Source: Ilex aquifolium
Lineage: Eukaryota; Streptophyta; Magnoliopsida; Aquifoliales; Aquifoliaceae
Length of the DNA: 64,000 nt
Direction: 5' to 3'
Assembly: GCA_951799425.1 (NCBI GenBank)
Contig: OX637403.1
Coordinates: 24,146,811-24,210,810, forward strand
The notes below the pieces were generated by a model. It did not search any database. It saw only the letters and a list, made by a program, of their open reading frames with translations, and was not told where the DNA came from. Both the position numbers and the translations under genes were made by a program. The first letter of the stretch is position 1; each line of letters begins with the position of its first letter. Below, one piece after another: positions 34,030 through 44,182 of this stretch.

Positions 34030-35365
34030 CGCCTGTCCTCTTCCGGCAACATACTAGCGAAGGTGTCCACGTTGGATGAGGTCCTCAATTTGTCTTTTTA
34101 GGTCGTAGCAGTCGTCGGTGTCATGGCCATGGTCGCGGTGAAAGCGGCAGTACTTTCTCGGGTTCCTGCAGTTTGGAGGAGACTTCATCCTTCCAGGCCA
34201 TTTTACTGCGGGGTCATCCTAGATCTATAATAGGATGTGCCCGACAGCGGCGTTGAGGGGAGTGAAGGCTTGTCGGTCCCTCTGAGGAGTAGGACCAAGC
34301 CGGTCCTTGACAGGTACCCTCTCTGTCCTGCCGTGCTTATTACTGGTCTCCTTTTTGTCGTCTCTATCTATTTCCTTCCTCTTCTCCCCGGTTCTAGAGG
34401 ACTCTCCTCGTCTGGCCCTTGTGATGTCCTCGGCATTCATGTATTTCTGGGCCTTTGCTAGCAACTCTGGCATGTTCTTTGGTGGTCGCTTCATCACTGA
34501 GAACAGGAAGCTTGACGAGCGGAGGCCTCCCAAGAAGGCGGTCATAGTTACTTTGTCATCGGGCTCATCAACTTGGAGTACCTCCTCGTTAAAACGAGTG
34601 AGGTAGCTTCTCAGGCTCCGTCCTGCACATGATTTCGTCTGGGACGTTGTGCAGCTGCATCAGAGTTTTATAGGTGTCGAGGTGGTCTAGTGGATCCTTC
34701 GTTCCGTCAAAGGTTTCCACGGATGGCATTTTGAACTTCTGAGGGATGGGGTAGTTCACCACGTCAAGTTTGAAAGACGTGTCTGTACGCCTTACTAGGT
34801 AGTCCACTGTCCCTGGTTCCTGTGCCTTCATGGCGTTGAAGACATCACCCAATTGATTATGTACTTCCTTGATTTTCTCGTCCCAAAGATTGGGAGCTCC
34901 TCTGGAATGATCATGAAAATGACTTCCATGTTCCATGCTTTGGTTCTCGCCTTCATCCTCTTGGAGATGAGGGTTTCCACCATGGGAAGCAGGAGGAGAA
35001 GGTGGAAATCCCTCATGATGGGCTCCCCTGTGTGGGGCGCCCAGGGGGACTCCAAAGGGGGCGCCCAGCCCTGCAGGGGCGCCAAGGTGTGGAGCAGCAG
35101 GGTGTGGAGCTCCTTGGCCTTCATGGCGTGGAGCTCCTTGAGGTCCTCCAAGCTGTGCTCCACCAAGTTGTGCTCTTCCTTGTCCAGCGAGCATGAGTTG
35201 CAGTATCTGCTAGTTTTGGGCCACCAGCTGCTGCATGGTCTCCAACATTTGCTGAGGATTTAGCGCTGGAGTGTTCGGGACAGGGTTGATAACTGGAGGA
35301 GCAACCTCCTCCTCTCGTGGAGGATTGTTTTCATGTTGGTTCATGGACCTGGTAGTGATTGTCAT
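34030..35365 (-). pseudogene. Tat gag, with in-frame UAG and internal deletion
   Basis: Starts M-T-I-T-T-R-S at 35365. After 51 codons a TAG (35210-35212) interrupts, and the same frame continues as Q-I-L-Q-L-M-L-A-G-Q. A Gly/Ala/Pro-rich repeat follows, then the conserved core (LWDEKIKEVHNQLGDV, VNYPIPQKFKMPSVETFDGT). Near 34625 the expected central part of Gag is missing and the frame shifts (M-C-R joined to a segment that normally follows much later). The rest has M-P-E-L-L-A-K-A-Q-K-Y and a CX-type finger with [11 protein letters not shown] (near 34110), then a TAG. Confidence 0.85.
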
Positions 35366-35405
35366 TTGTTCAGCAAATGGAATGTGTTTAGGAATGAGAA
35401 TTTTG

Positions 35406-35427
35406 TCGATTCCCACAGACGGCGCCA
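35406..35427 (-). promoter_or_regulatory. Primer-binding site of the Tat element
   Basis: On the minus strand TTTGGCGCCGTCTGTGGGAA sits three bases after the 5' LTR. The 3'-CCA-type complement (TGGCGCC) marks a tRNA primer site. The second Tat element has the same sequence at 39726. Confidence 0.85.
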
Positions 35428-35430
35428 AAC

Positions 35431-36000
35431 TGATGATGCACAAATTGACTTTGTACACCACCTGTCAATTAATTAGAAATAAAGGTAGTAATTAAAGTAG
35501 AGAGATACGGGATTTATAGTGGTTCGGTCAATGCGACCTACGTCCATTTTGGAATGGCAAAGGCTTACCGGTATTTTATTAATTCCGGTGAGTAGAGGGA
35601 ACAGAGAGTTACAGGTTGGAGAAGAGAGAAGAGTTTTGTGCTCTGTGAATGTGATGCCCCCCAAGTGTTGGTGGGGCTTACAATTTATAGGCACCCCCTA
35701 ATAGGTTGGGGCGACTGTACCGCAACTAAACAATTATCTCGGTGGAGCTCACAACTTCTTCCCCACGTGCAAGGTGGTTGAGATGCTCTCCATGAGACTC
35801 GGTCCAAGATGAGATGAGGGTGGACTGTTTCCTCGGTAGTGCAGGCAAGGCTCCCATGCTCTCCTTCTTGATGACGTAGCTAAGCAGATGGTTTGGATGG
35901 ACTTGGACCATATTGGGCTTGGTGGGCCTTTATAAGGATGGACTCTTCAATTGAGATTGAGCCTTCTTCATAACTTGGGCTATTTGGGATTGACCCATCA
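35431..36000 (-). repeat. 5' LTR of the large Tat element
   Basis: 570 bp, pair of 10691-11260. It is followed outside by AATTTTAATGTTAAGGG, which resembles the outer flank of the other LTR over more than the usual 5 bases. Confidence 0.95.
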
Positions 36001-36354
36001 AATTTTAATGTTAAGGGAAAATAGTTTATTTTTGATTTTATTTTAATAAAATGATACAATATATCATTAATTTTGGTTGTCAAATTTAAAATATTTGATA
36101 TTTTATCTTTAATTGAAATATTTTTGATCTAAGTATAACATTTTAAACTTAAAGAATCTAAGTATTATATGCGTATAAATTTTAGGGGGGCTAGGTATAA
36201 TTTATTATCGGATATATTTACAACAGGGGTCTAAGTGTTACATGCGTACAAACTTTAGAGAGTCTATGTGTAATATTTTAAATGTCAGGGAGTTTGAGTG
36301 ATTAAGTGATAAACCTCAGGAGGTCAGAGTGTAATTATATAAAAAACAAGTATG

Positions 36355-36379
36355 AAAACGTTGGTTAAACCAACGTTTT
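36355..36379. repeat. Perfect 12-bp inverted repeat
   Basis: AAAACGTTGGTT and its exact complement with a one-base spacer. Degenerate relatives (AAAACGTTATTCT, GACGTTTT-type words) follow to 36540 and recur near 49500 and 52700, upstream of the two other LFS-like pseudogenes. It is therefore probably part of the duplicated upstream region or of a MITE within it. Confidence 0.6.
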
Positions 36380-36550
36380 TAAGAAGCTGAAGACAACTTT
36401 TTTAAAAAGACGTTGGTCAGTTTTTGTGATTTTTTTAAAAAATAAAAGTTTTTCGGTTAAAGTGACATTTTTAGAAAAACGTTATTCTAAATGACGTCTT
36501 TTTGGTATAAAAACGTTATTCTAACTGATGTTTTTATACCAATGGATTTT

Positions 36551-36664
36551 TAGTCTAATGGTACTCATTGTCTTGTAAAGACTTTATCTTCTTGAGGTCA
36601 ACGGTTCAAGTCCCTCTCCCCCTTTCCTTTCCCCTTCCCCTTCCCCCTCCCAAAAAAAAAAAAA
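36551..36664 (+). mobile_element. tRNA-related SINE-like sequence
   Basis: A box-A-like TAGTCTAATGGTACT (36551-36565) and a perfect box-B match GGTTCAAGTCC (36603-36613) are about 40 bases apart, followed by a pyrimidine-rich body and an A-run (36652-36664). This is the layout of a short tRNA-derived SINE. A decayed tRNA gene is less likely because no acceptor stem is seen. Confidence 0.5.
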
Positions 36665-36771
36665 TTTGACATTTTTAAAAGTGTTTGATTTTGAGAAATA
36701 ATTTGAAAACGATTTTTATGTATAAGTTTAAAAAAAAACATGGTTAGGGTAAAAGCTCCCAACAACTCACC

Positions 36772-37284
36772 TTTTTTTGAACTCCTTAGGACATCCTCCT
36801 CCATTTTCTCAGCCATGAGCTGCAGTTTCACCTCGTATCTCTTCACCAAATCTTCCATTTTCCATCCCTCCACTGGATTGACAGCGATTCACCATTCGAT
36901 CCCGCAACCATCTCCACCTTCATTGCCACCTGGGACGATCCTGACCTTCGAAGAATATGACCTGAACCCAATATTGGAGTCCACAATTTCATAGCTCAAA
37001 CTCCTCTGTATGGGATCAACGGCCACCAACCTCTCCTTTGACCAGCTAACCGGGTTTTCGCCATCGGCGTTATTTTCTTGGGATGGGAGAGAGAAGCCGG
37101 CACAGTATCGGATGCAGCCAGGCTCACCATTGGTTCCATGGATGCCATAACAGGTTGAGAGACCAGGAAACCATTTGTGTAAGTTGAAGAAGTCTTCGAA
37201 AAGAGGCCATATTTGGTCTGCACTTGCTTTCTTTAGCTTTGTTGAGAATTTAGCTTCCCACTTGGGTAGAATTTCATGCTCCAT
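36772..37284 (-). pseudogene. LFS-like copy 2, single nonsense codon
   Basis: Second member of the LFS-like array. It reads openly for 131 codons from the ATG at 37284, with all family blocks (Q-I-W-P-L-F-E-D-F, P-G-C-I-R-Y-C-A-G, VAVDPIQRSLSYEIVDSNIG, G-C-G-I-E-W). A TGA at 36889-36891 then falls exactly at the Ser position of E-W-S in the intact gene. Downstream the same frame continues with the family sequence (NPVEGW, the Lys/Glu-rich C-terminal helix MAEKMEED) for about 40 codons. No frameshift is present, so damage is one substitution. It is a recent pseudogene, or a truncated protein lacking the C-terminal helix. Confidence 0.82.
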
Positions 37285-38175
37285 TAGGGGGAGAAGTTAA
37301 TCAAAGTAACTGCTTAAAGAGAGATATAAAGACCTTTAAGAGCAGAAAAACAAGGGATGAGAGCCAGCACAGAATTCCAATGGCGATGGTTTGACAAAAA
37401 ATGCATCGAGACTCCTGTTATTACGAGGTTTCGTCTTTTAGACGACTATATGTTTTAACTAAAACTTTTGACATCCGTGTCAAAATAGAACAAACTTACC
37501 AAGACTCACTCTCCCAATGGAGATGCTTTGGCTCTAGTTATTATTCCTTCTTTATGAAAATCTAATGCACTCTTAAATGGCTTTGCCTCGACATGTAATT
37601 AGCAACACCAATTATTGGTATCTAGGGCCGGCTTAACGTAAATGGGGTCTAACGCGGAAGTTTAAATAGTACCCTTTGACAAATTTATTATCAATGTTTT
37701 AAAAAAAAAAAAAAAAGATTGAATTAATTTTCGTCAATTTTTCTCTCTTTTAATGTTTTTCACATTCAGATTCAAATTTTTTAGTTTAAAATTTTAAGAT
37801 AACAAAACAGTTGGGAAGAAATTAATAATTTTGAAACAATAAAAGGCGATACAACGATAAAAATCCAATATGTTACAGAGTTCAACAACAATAACAACTA
37901 ATAAATAAGATTTAACCGATATCTATAATTTTTTCCCTAATAGACTAACTTTCATAATGAAATATATATTTACTTAAATTACATCACATCATTGACAATA
38001 AAAAAATATATAAATCATGAATGAAAAAACTCAAACTTGTTGAATAAATTCAATATTAACTCATGAGAAGAGTATTGGGAGGAAGCTGGCAGCCACTTAT
38101 AGTGTGAGCTGTTTTCTTGTTAAGGCCTACACGCTAACCAAAGTTAATTGTTGGCAGCTTATTAAGAAGGGGCAC

Positions 38176-38213
<38 letters not shown>

Positions 38214-39154
38214 TAATTAATAATTAGGTTATTTTTGAATATATCTTTTCGGAAAACAGATATTTTAGAATGTAATGTGCTATAATTGTGCAATGGTACC
38301 ATCTTTAAAAGGGGGCTTTAATTGTGTGTGTGTGAGAGAGAGTGTGTATAAGATTTTACTTTATTAGGCTATAATAGATTGAGAAATTATTTGGATTTAA
38401 TTTACAGACATAATTTGTTAGCTAATTATTGGATTGACAGTGAACTTGTTGGATTGAGTACTAATTCAATGATTGTGATGAATTATACTATCATATATTA
38501 CGTAAGAATTGTGTGTGAACATGATTAACTGAAGCATTGAATCAATCTATTTTCCCTTGATTGTTAACGGTATTTCTTTATACTAGCAATGCACAATTTG
38601 CATTGCATGTGAAAATTTGTGTTGAAACAGTTGATAAAATACAAAAAAATCTAATTATATAGCTACATTAAATATTATCTTATATTTATTATATTTAAAT
38701 TGTTTGTATTCTCTTTATAACTATAAACATTCAATTGACTCATTTTCTATAATTCTTTCATTCTAGCTATCAAATAGTAAGGTTTACAGATTTTCTCAAT
38801 TTTTTTTTCTTTTTGTCTTTCTTGTTTTTATTTTGTATATCAGTAATTTTTTACCAAATTATTGTGATTGTGAATGTATAGATAAGATAAATATATTCAT
38901 TTTTTTGGCATTGAAGATGATATTGTATCAATGAAGTTCAACGTGTATTAATATTGGATTTTTGGAAAAAAAGAATAATATTTTTTTGTACATCATGTTA
39001 AGCGTAATATGACCGTTCAAAAGTTTTGTAAAAATAAGAATATTTGTATGATATGTTAGAGATTAGTTTATTATTTAAATATAAAGAAATATGATAGTAA
39101 TTTGTATATTTAAATACAAAAGGGCATATAGCCTTTATAATTTTTTATAAAGGC
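37285..39154. other. Intergenic, no gene recognised
   Basis: AT-rich. It contains (GA)n at 38181-38211 and a GT/GA tract near 38320-38345. At 37626 CTAGGGCCGGCTTAACG looks like one end of a hAT-type element, but no partner end was found. Confidence 0.55.
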
Positions 39155-39724
39155 TGACGAGCCCAAATCTAGCTGGGCCAGGCCCAATAAATCAAGCAAG
39201 CCTAAGTCCGGTTCATCAATCTGGCTCAGTCCAAGATCCAAGGAGCCTGGGAAGATAAGATCACGTAGGAGAGATATTATCGGAATACACACTCACGAAG
39301 ATCAATCATACCTTAATTGTACTTACCTTTTGTAACTATCATCCCCGAAGAAGTAGTACCCTCACACTCACATCATCGCCTCACCTCACCGTCTCACCAT
39401 ACCTATAAATTGTAAACTCTCTCCACATGGAGAGACACATCTTGGCATCTCACCAAACCTCTCTACACACATAACTTTTCTCTTCTAGCTATTGTACCTC
39501 TCACGGTGCTTTCTCTCTCTTACTATATTCATCAATAAAGAGTCATCGGCCACCGTAGCCGTTTTCGAGAGTGGAGTAGGTCACCCGGACCGAACCACTA
39601 TATACCTGTGTGTTGACTCAATATTTACATTACTGTCATTGATTATTTTATTTATTGTCTATTAATTACACCTTATTACACACTTGACTGTTGATCTTGC
39701 ACGAGACTATTTTGTGCATCATAA
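39155..39724 (+). repeat. 5' LTR of Tat element 2
   Basis: 570 bp, with an ACCTATAAATTGTAAAC promoter box near 39407. It is related to the solo LTR at 7090-7609. Confidence 0.92.
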
Positions 39725-39725
39725 G

Positions 39726-39746
39726 TTTGGCGCCGTCTGTGGGAAA
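39726..39746 (+). promoter_or_regulatory. Primer-binding site of Tat element 2
   Basis: TTTGGCGCCGTCTGTGGGAA right after the LTR, matching that of the large Tat element. Confidence 0.85.
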
Positions 39747-39786
39747 CGACTAAATTTTCTACTACCCTGCTACTCTCTTGAAATCC

Positions 39787-41015
39787 ATGGCATTCACTAC
39801 AAGGTCGAAGAGTCAACAACCGGGAAACAACAACCTGGCTCCCCGGGAGGAGGTACCGCCTCCTCTCGCACCCTCAGAACCATCCGCTACGGCGACTTCC
39901 GTCGTCGGGCAACAACTCTTACAAACCATGCAGCTGCTAGTAAACCAAAACTAGCAAATCATTCAGTTGATGCTCGCCCAGGGAGGCGTCACCCCTCAGC
40001 CCATAGGAGGAGCCCCACTCCTTCCAACGGGATAGGCCCAGCAACCTATCCCCTCTGGGCGCCAAGCAGGCCCCATCATGGGGCCCCTCGCCACAATGCC
40101 CCCGGGCAACATTAGGGTGCCCCTCGCCCAACAGTCCCTCCTCAGCGCACAGGAAGCTCACATGCTCCCTCTCCTCATATACCTGCGCAGGAGGACGAAA
40201 GAGAAAGTCAATATGCTGATCATGGAATCTAGTACAACAACCCAACGGAGGATGTCCCCAACCAATGGGACGAGAAGATCAGAGAGGTGCAAAACTAACT
40301 TGGTGATGTCCTCAACGCCATCAGGGCACAGGCACCCGAGACAGTGGATTACCTGGTAAGGCGCACTGATACCCCGTTCATTGCAGATATGGTCAATTAT
40401 CCCTTACCTTGAAGTTCAAGATGTTTGCCATCGAGATCTGCGATGGTACCAAGGACCCTCTGGATCATCTTGACACCTACAAATCTCTCATGCAACTTCA
40501 CAATGCCCGAGCTATTGTCAAGAGCACAAAAGTACATAAACGTCGAGGACGTCACCAAAGCCCGTCGAGGTGAGTCCTCCCGAGGAGGAGAGAAAATGAA
40601 GGACACATGTGAAGACAAAAGGGAGGCAGAGAGCAAGAGACACAGAATCGAGAGAGTTTCTGTCAAAGACCATCTCAGTCCAGTACCCCAGAGAGAGTGG
40701 CAACCCTTCACGCCACTCAACGCCTCGGTGGAGCACATCCTGTTCCAGATACAGGATGACCCCACGCTGCGCTGGCCCGAAAAAATGAAGTCCGCCCCGA
40801 TCCATAAGAGCCCGAACAAGTACTATCATTTTCACCGCGACCACGACCATGATACTAACGACTGCTTTGATCTTAAAATGCAGATTGAGGAGCTCATACA
40901 GCGTGGCCAGTTGAGGCAGTACGTTGCTGGCAGAGGACAAACCCCGCCACCTGGCCGGGACCAGGATGACAGAGAACGCCAACAACCTCTCGAAGAAATT
41001 CAGACAATCTCCTGA
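39787..41015 (+). pseudogene. Tat element 2 gag, decayed
   Basis: Starts M-A-F-T-T-R-S. After 55 codons a TAG (39952-39954) follows L-V-N-Q-N, at the same codon as in the large Tat element, and the frame goes on as Q-I-I-Q-L-M-L-A. Further stops and shifts follow. The conserved core is recognisable (W-D-E-K-I-R-E-V-Q-N, then a stop; DTPFIADMVNYP). The last part, 40425-41015, is open, with MPELLSRAQKYINVEDV, R-I-E-R-V-S-V-K-D and the zinc-finger region K-Y-Y-H-F-H-R-D-H-D-H-D-T-N-D-C, where the usual first Cys is Tyr. Confidence 0.82.
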
Positions 41016-41042
41016 GGGCTAGGAGGAGGAGGAGGTGACTCC

Positions 41043-41099
41043 AATTCCGCTAGTAAAGTCTTGGCCCACCTATGGAACACCGAACACCTGAAAATTTTA
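41043..41099 (+). pseudogene. Integrase C-terminal remnant
   Basis: Reads N-S-A-S-K-V-L-A-H-L-W-N-T-E-H-L-K, matching the last residues of the large element's integrase (N-S-E-G-K-V-L-P-H-P-W-N-V-E-H-F-K). It lies only 30 bases after the gag stop, so one deletion removed the whole of pol between them. Confidence 0.75.
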
Positions 41100-41289
41100 T
41101 CTATCATTTATTGTTTCAATTGATTTATTTTGTTATTTATTATTTTATGAAATAAAACTCTGCGAAGATTATTGTGTCCATAACTGTCTTACTTTCATTT
41201 CATAAAGTTTGTAAACAACTTACAAAAGTCAGAACTTGGACTTAACGACAAGGTAGACAAAAAGACAAAAGTCGTCATATTCCTGACGA

Positions 41290-41900
41290 TCAGTCACTGC
41301 TCCCCGAGCCACTACCATCAAGGCTCTCTCCGTCATCGTCTACCCCTGGTGCCTCATATGGGACAAAACCAGAGCAATCAATAGCAGGGAAAGCTGCCAA
41401 ACCCTTCATAACCATCAGTAAAGGCGTGGCCCTCTCAGCAGCCTCCCTCCTCATCTCCATCTCAATAGAATGAGTCTCTGCCACGGCAGCTTTTTCCCGA
41501 GCTATACGTAGCCTGGCCTCAGCTCTAGCGGCCCTCTTGCGGGGCGGTTGCAACTCTGACTCTATTCTCGCACAAACAGTCATCTTATCAGTATCCAGCT
41601 TCGCGCTCTCTCGCGAGTTGCCAAGAAGTTCGGCCTTATCTTACCTCTGCTCCCAAACAGTCTATGTATCCAGCTTCGTGCTCTCTCGTGAATCTTCAAG
41701 AAGCTCAGTCTAATCCTACCTCTGCTCCTAAGCAACCTATGTATCCAGCTTCGCACTCTCTCGCGAGTCGCCAAGAAGCTTGGCCTAAACCTACCTCTGC
41801 TCCTAAGCAGTCTATGTATCCAGCTTCGCACTCTCTTGCGAGTCGCCAAGAAGCTCGGCCTAATCTTATCTATGTTCCCGAGTAGCCTCAATCTCTAGCT
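41290..41900 (-). pseudogene. C-terminal part of the antisense gene in Tat element 2
   Basis: The minus-strand frame 41583-41290 is an Ala/Arg/Glu-rich coiled coil ending in D-C-S-G-F-V-P-Y-E-A-P and an acidic Gly/Ser tail. It is the counterpart of the G-F-V-P-T-E-A-P acidic end of the antisense gene in the large element. Upstream, 41590-41890 is a direct repeat of about 75 bp in 3-4 copies (phrase CTATGTATCCAGCTTCG), probably an expanded coiled-coil segment, now with frame breaks. Confidence 0.72.
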
Positions 41901-42059
41901 TAGTGCCTTTCTCACGAGTCGCCAAAAGCTCAGTCTCAAGAAGTATTACTCTCTTATGAGCCAACCTCAACTGCTCTCAGTAGCCCCCCGTGTCTGCCTC
42001 TCTGTTACCAGATGCCTGAACGCCTCTCCAAGCTTGATCGTCCTTGAAAAAGGCAGGGA

Positions 42060-43320
42060 AAAACGGCTGCCACCTGCAAGCATTCAAAAAGCAGAACATG
42101 AAGGAAAATAGGCGAGTACAAAATCAAAAGTTGAGAAGAAAGACATACCATGGAAGACTCCTCCATCCCTGGGAGTCACAGACCTCCAAAGTCACTCCTT
42201 GACCGAAGTCAAGTCAAAGCATGCACACCGAGCCACTACTAGAAACATGACAGCTATGTGGAGCTACAGTCCCCGTGGAAGACCACACTAGAGTCTCAAA
42301 TTCTATAGCGGTACAAGAGCTAGCTCTGATATACATAGGAGTCACAGTTTGGGAAGGAGTGGGGGCACCACCAGATCCCATCTCCCGGGAAGTAACCTTG
42401 TCATCGGACCTCAGTCGAAAAGTACTAGGGTCATCAAACCTCGCCCTCTTGAGAAAAGGGGAAGACGCTTCCTAGAAAGTATTGAGAGCCTCCACCATCG
42501 CCCTATCAACAGGGCACCTGTAATTAGAGACAAGGTCAGTATAAAGAACCAGCATCGAGAAAACATTAAGGAGAGAAAACAGGATTGGAGAAAGCAGGTT
42601 CGCCTCTTACCCAGTCGAAAGCCATCATAGTCTGCCTCTCTGGCAAAAACTCAGAATGCCAATCCGTCGCCCATGAATGCCTGACAGCTGCCTGCTAGAA
42701 CGCAGCTTCCCACCACCGTCAGTTTCACTAATTTGTGCTTAAAACTCAAATTCAGAGAGATAGAAGCATTTTTTGGGAAAATTTATTGACCAAACTGCCT
42801 TTGGCTATTTTCATGTCGTAGATCTTGAAAAAATACCCAAATTCAAAAAAAAAATCGCCTTAAACGGATAACCGAGGGCAAAGTTATGGTCGTTCGAAGT
42901 TTGACCGCTTTTTCATAATCGTCTACTACTCTACCAAGCATCTGGCGTTGCCCAACTAGCGCCCAGCCTCCTCCTGGCACCGCCCAAGCCAGCACACAGC
43001 GTCTGGAGTCACCCAGCTGGCGCCCAGCCTCCTCCTAGTGCGGCCCAAGCTAGCACACAGCGTCTGGCTTCGCCTGCTGCCTACCCAACACTCAGCTGCT
43101 TACCCAGTGCCCAGCCTGGCGCCTGCTACCTGGCGTCGCCCAGGACAGCCAATGCCCAGTGCCCAGGCTGCCAGGGCCCTCGCCTTGGACAACCAACGCC
43201 CTCGCCCATGCTAGCCAGTGCCCTCATCCAGGCCAGCCAGTGCCCTCGCCCAGCTATCCACTTGACACCACCCAACGCCTTGGCACTGCCCAGGCTATCC
43301 TTCGTGCTCCTGGCACCGCC
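42060..43320 (-). pseudogene. Decayed 5' portion of the antisense gene, GCGCC-rich
   Basis: Between the coiled-coil remnant and the purine tract. 42950-43320 is rich in CTGGCG/GCCCAGC words, the counterpart of the Gly/Ala-rich N-terminal region of the antisense gene in the large element. No Transposase_28-like motif could be found, so that exon is gone or beyond recognition. A minus-strand frame at 43326-43598 (M-G-S-S-F-A-P start) may be its N-terminus. Confidence 0.45.
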
Positions 43321-43570
43321 ATCAGCTAAGGTTGACCAATCTCCAAAGATGTTCTAGTCTCGATCTCCATAACGACGTCACCATGGGCATGGGTGCCTTC
43401 ATGCCTCGCCTTCAAGGAGCTCATGGGGTCATCCATAGAATCTCCCATGGAGCCACCCAGCAGGAATGGAAAGCTGAAAGAGCTACTGTGGAGAGTAAGG
43501 AATTCAGTTTGCCTAAATGAAGAGCTCGCCCATGCCCTTAACCCCTTTTTTCTGTCACAACTAGGGCTTG

Positions 43571-43586
43571 GGGCATGGGGGGCAAA
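43571..43586 (+). promoter_or_regulatory. Polypurine tract of Tat element 2
   Basis: GGGCATGGGGGGCAAA directly before the 3' LTR. Confidence 0.85.
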
Positions 43587-44182
43587 TGACGAGCCCAAAT
43601 CTAGCTGGAGCTCAGGTCCAATAAATCAAGCAAGCCCAAGTCAGCTAAAAGGCAACCCAAGTCCGGTTCATCAATCCGGCCCAGTCCAAGATCCAAGCAG
43701 CCCGGGAAGATAAGAGCACGTGGAAGAGAGATTATCGGGATACACACTCATGAAGATCAATATTACCTTAATTGTACTTATTTTTTGTAACTATCCTCTC
43801 CGAAGAAGTACTACTTTCACACTCACGTCACCACCTCACCATACCTATAAATTGTAAGCTCTCTTTACATAGAGAGACACATCTTGGCATCTCACCAAAC
43901 CTCTCTACACACATAATTTCTCTCTTCTAACTATTGTACCTCTCTCAGAGCGCACCTTTCCCGGTGCTTTCTCTCTCTTACTATATTCATCAATAAATAG
44001 TCACCGGCCACCGTAGCCATTTTTGAGAGTGGAGTAAGTCACCCGGACCGAACCACTATATATCTGTGTGTTGACTCAATATTTACATTACTGCCATTAA
44101 TTGCTTTATTTATTGTCCATTAATTACACCTTATCACACACTCAACTGTTGATCTTGTACGAGACTATTTTGTGCATCATCA
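43587..44182 (+). repeat. 3' LTR of Tat element 2
   Basis: 596 bp; longer than the 5' copy because of small insertions near its start (an extra AGCTAAAAGGCAACCC-type stretch) and near 43950. Confidence 0.92.

Larger units (their letters stand above)
10691..36000 (-). mobile_element. Tat-lineage Ty3/Gypsy retrotransposon, with nested insertions
   Basis: The element reads on the minus strand. Two 570-bp LTRs (35431-36000 as 5' LTR, 10691-11260 as 3' LTR) have ends TGATG...CATCA and about 20 differences by eye. Internal order on the minus strand is: primer-binding site, gag, protease, reverse transcriptase, RNase H, a second (archaeal-type) RNase H, integrase, then an antisense gene and a purine tract. 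The double RNase H and the antisense extra gene are marks of the Tat lineage. The span of 25.3 kb includes a 14.8-kb chromovirus inserted into RT; without it the element is about 10.5 kb. Outer 5-bp flanks are GATTT and AATTT (4 of 5). gag and pol carry stops and deletions, so it is not autonomous; integrase alone is open. Confidence 0.93.
39155..44182 (+). mobile_element. Second Tat-lineage element, pol deleted
   Basis: LTRs 39155-39724 and 43587-44182 (TGACGAGCCC...GTGCATCATCA; the 5' copy ends CATAA). The same type of primer site and purine tract as the large Tat element are present. The internal 3.9 kb holds a decayed gag, then directly a fragment of the extreme integrase C-terminus, then antisense-gene remnants on the minus strand. 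Protease, RT, both RNases H and nearly all of integrase are absent. Flanking 5-mers AAGGC and AGAGC match poorly, so the target duplication is unproven. Confidence 0.88.

Noticed and set aside
36551-36613. A tRNA gene
   Set aside because: Box A and box B are present but there is no acceptor stem or cloverleaf; a SINE-like origin fits better with the A-tail.
37626-37660. Left end of a hAT element (CTAGGGCCGGCTTAACG)
   Set aside because: No matching inverted end or target duplication could be found downstream.
41590-41890. CRISPR-like array of about 75-bp units
   Set aside because: The units are contiguous direct repeats without spacers and fit an expanded coiled-coil coding segment in a plant retrotransposon.
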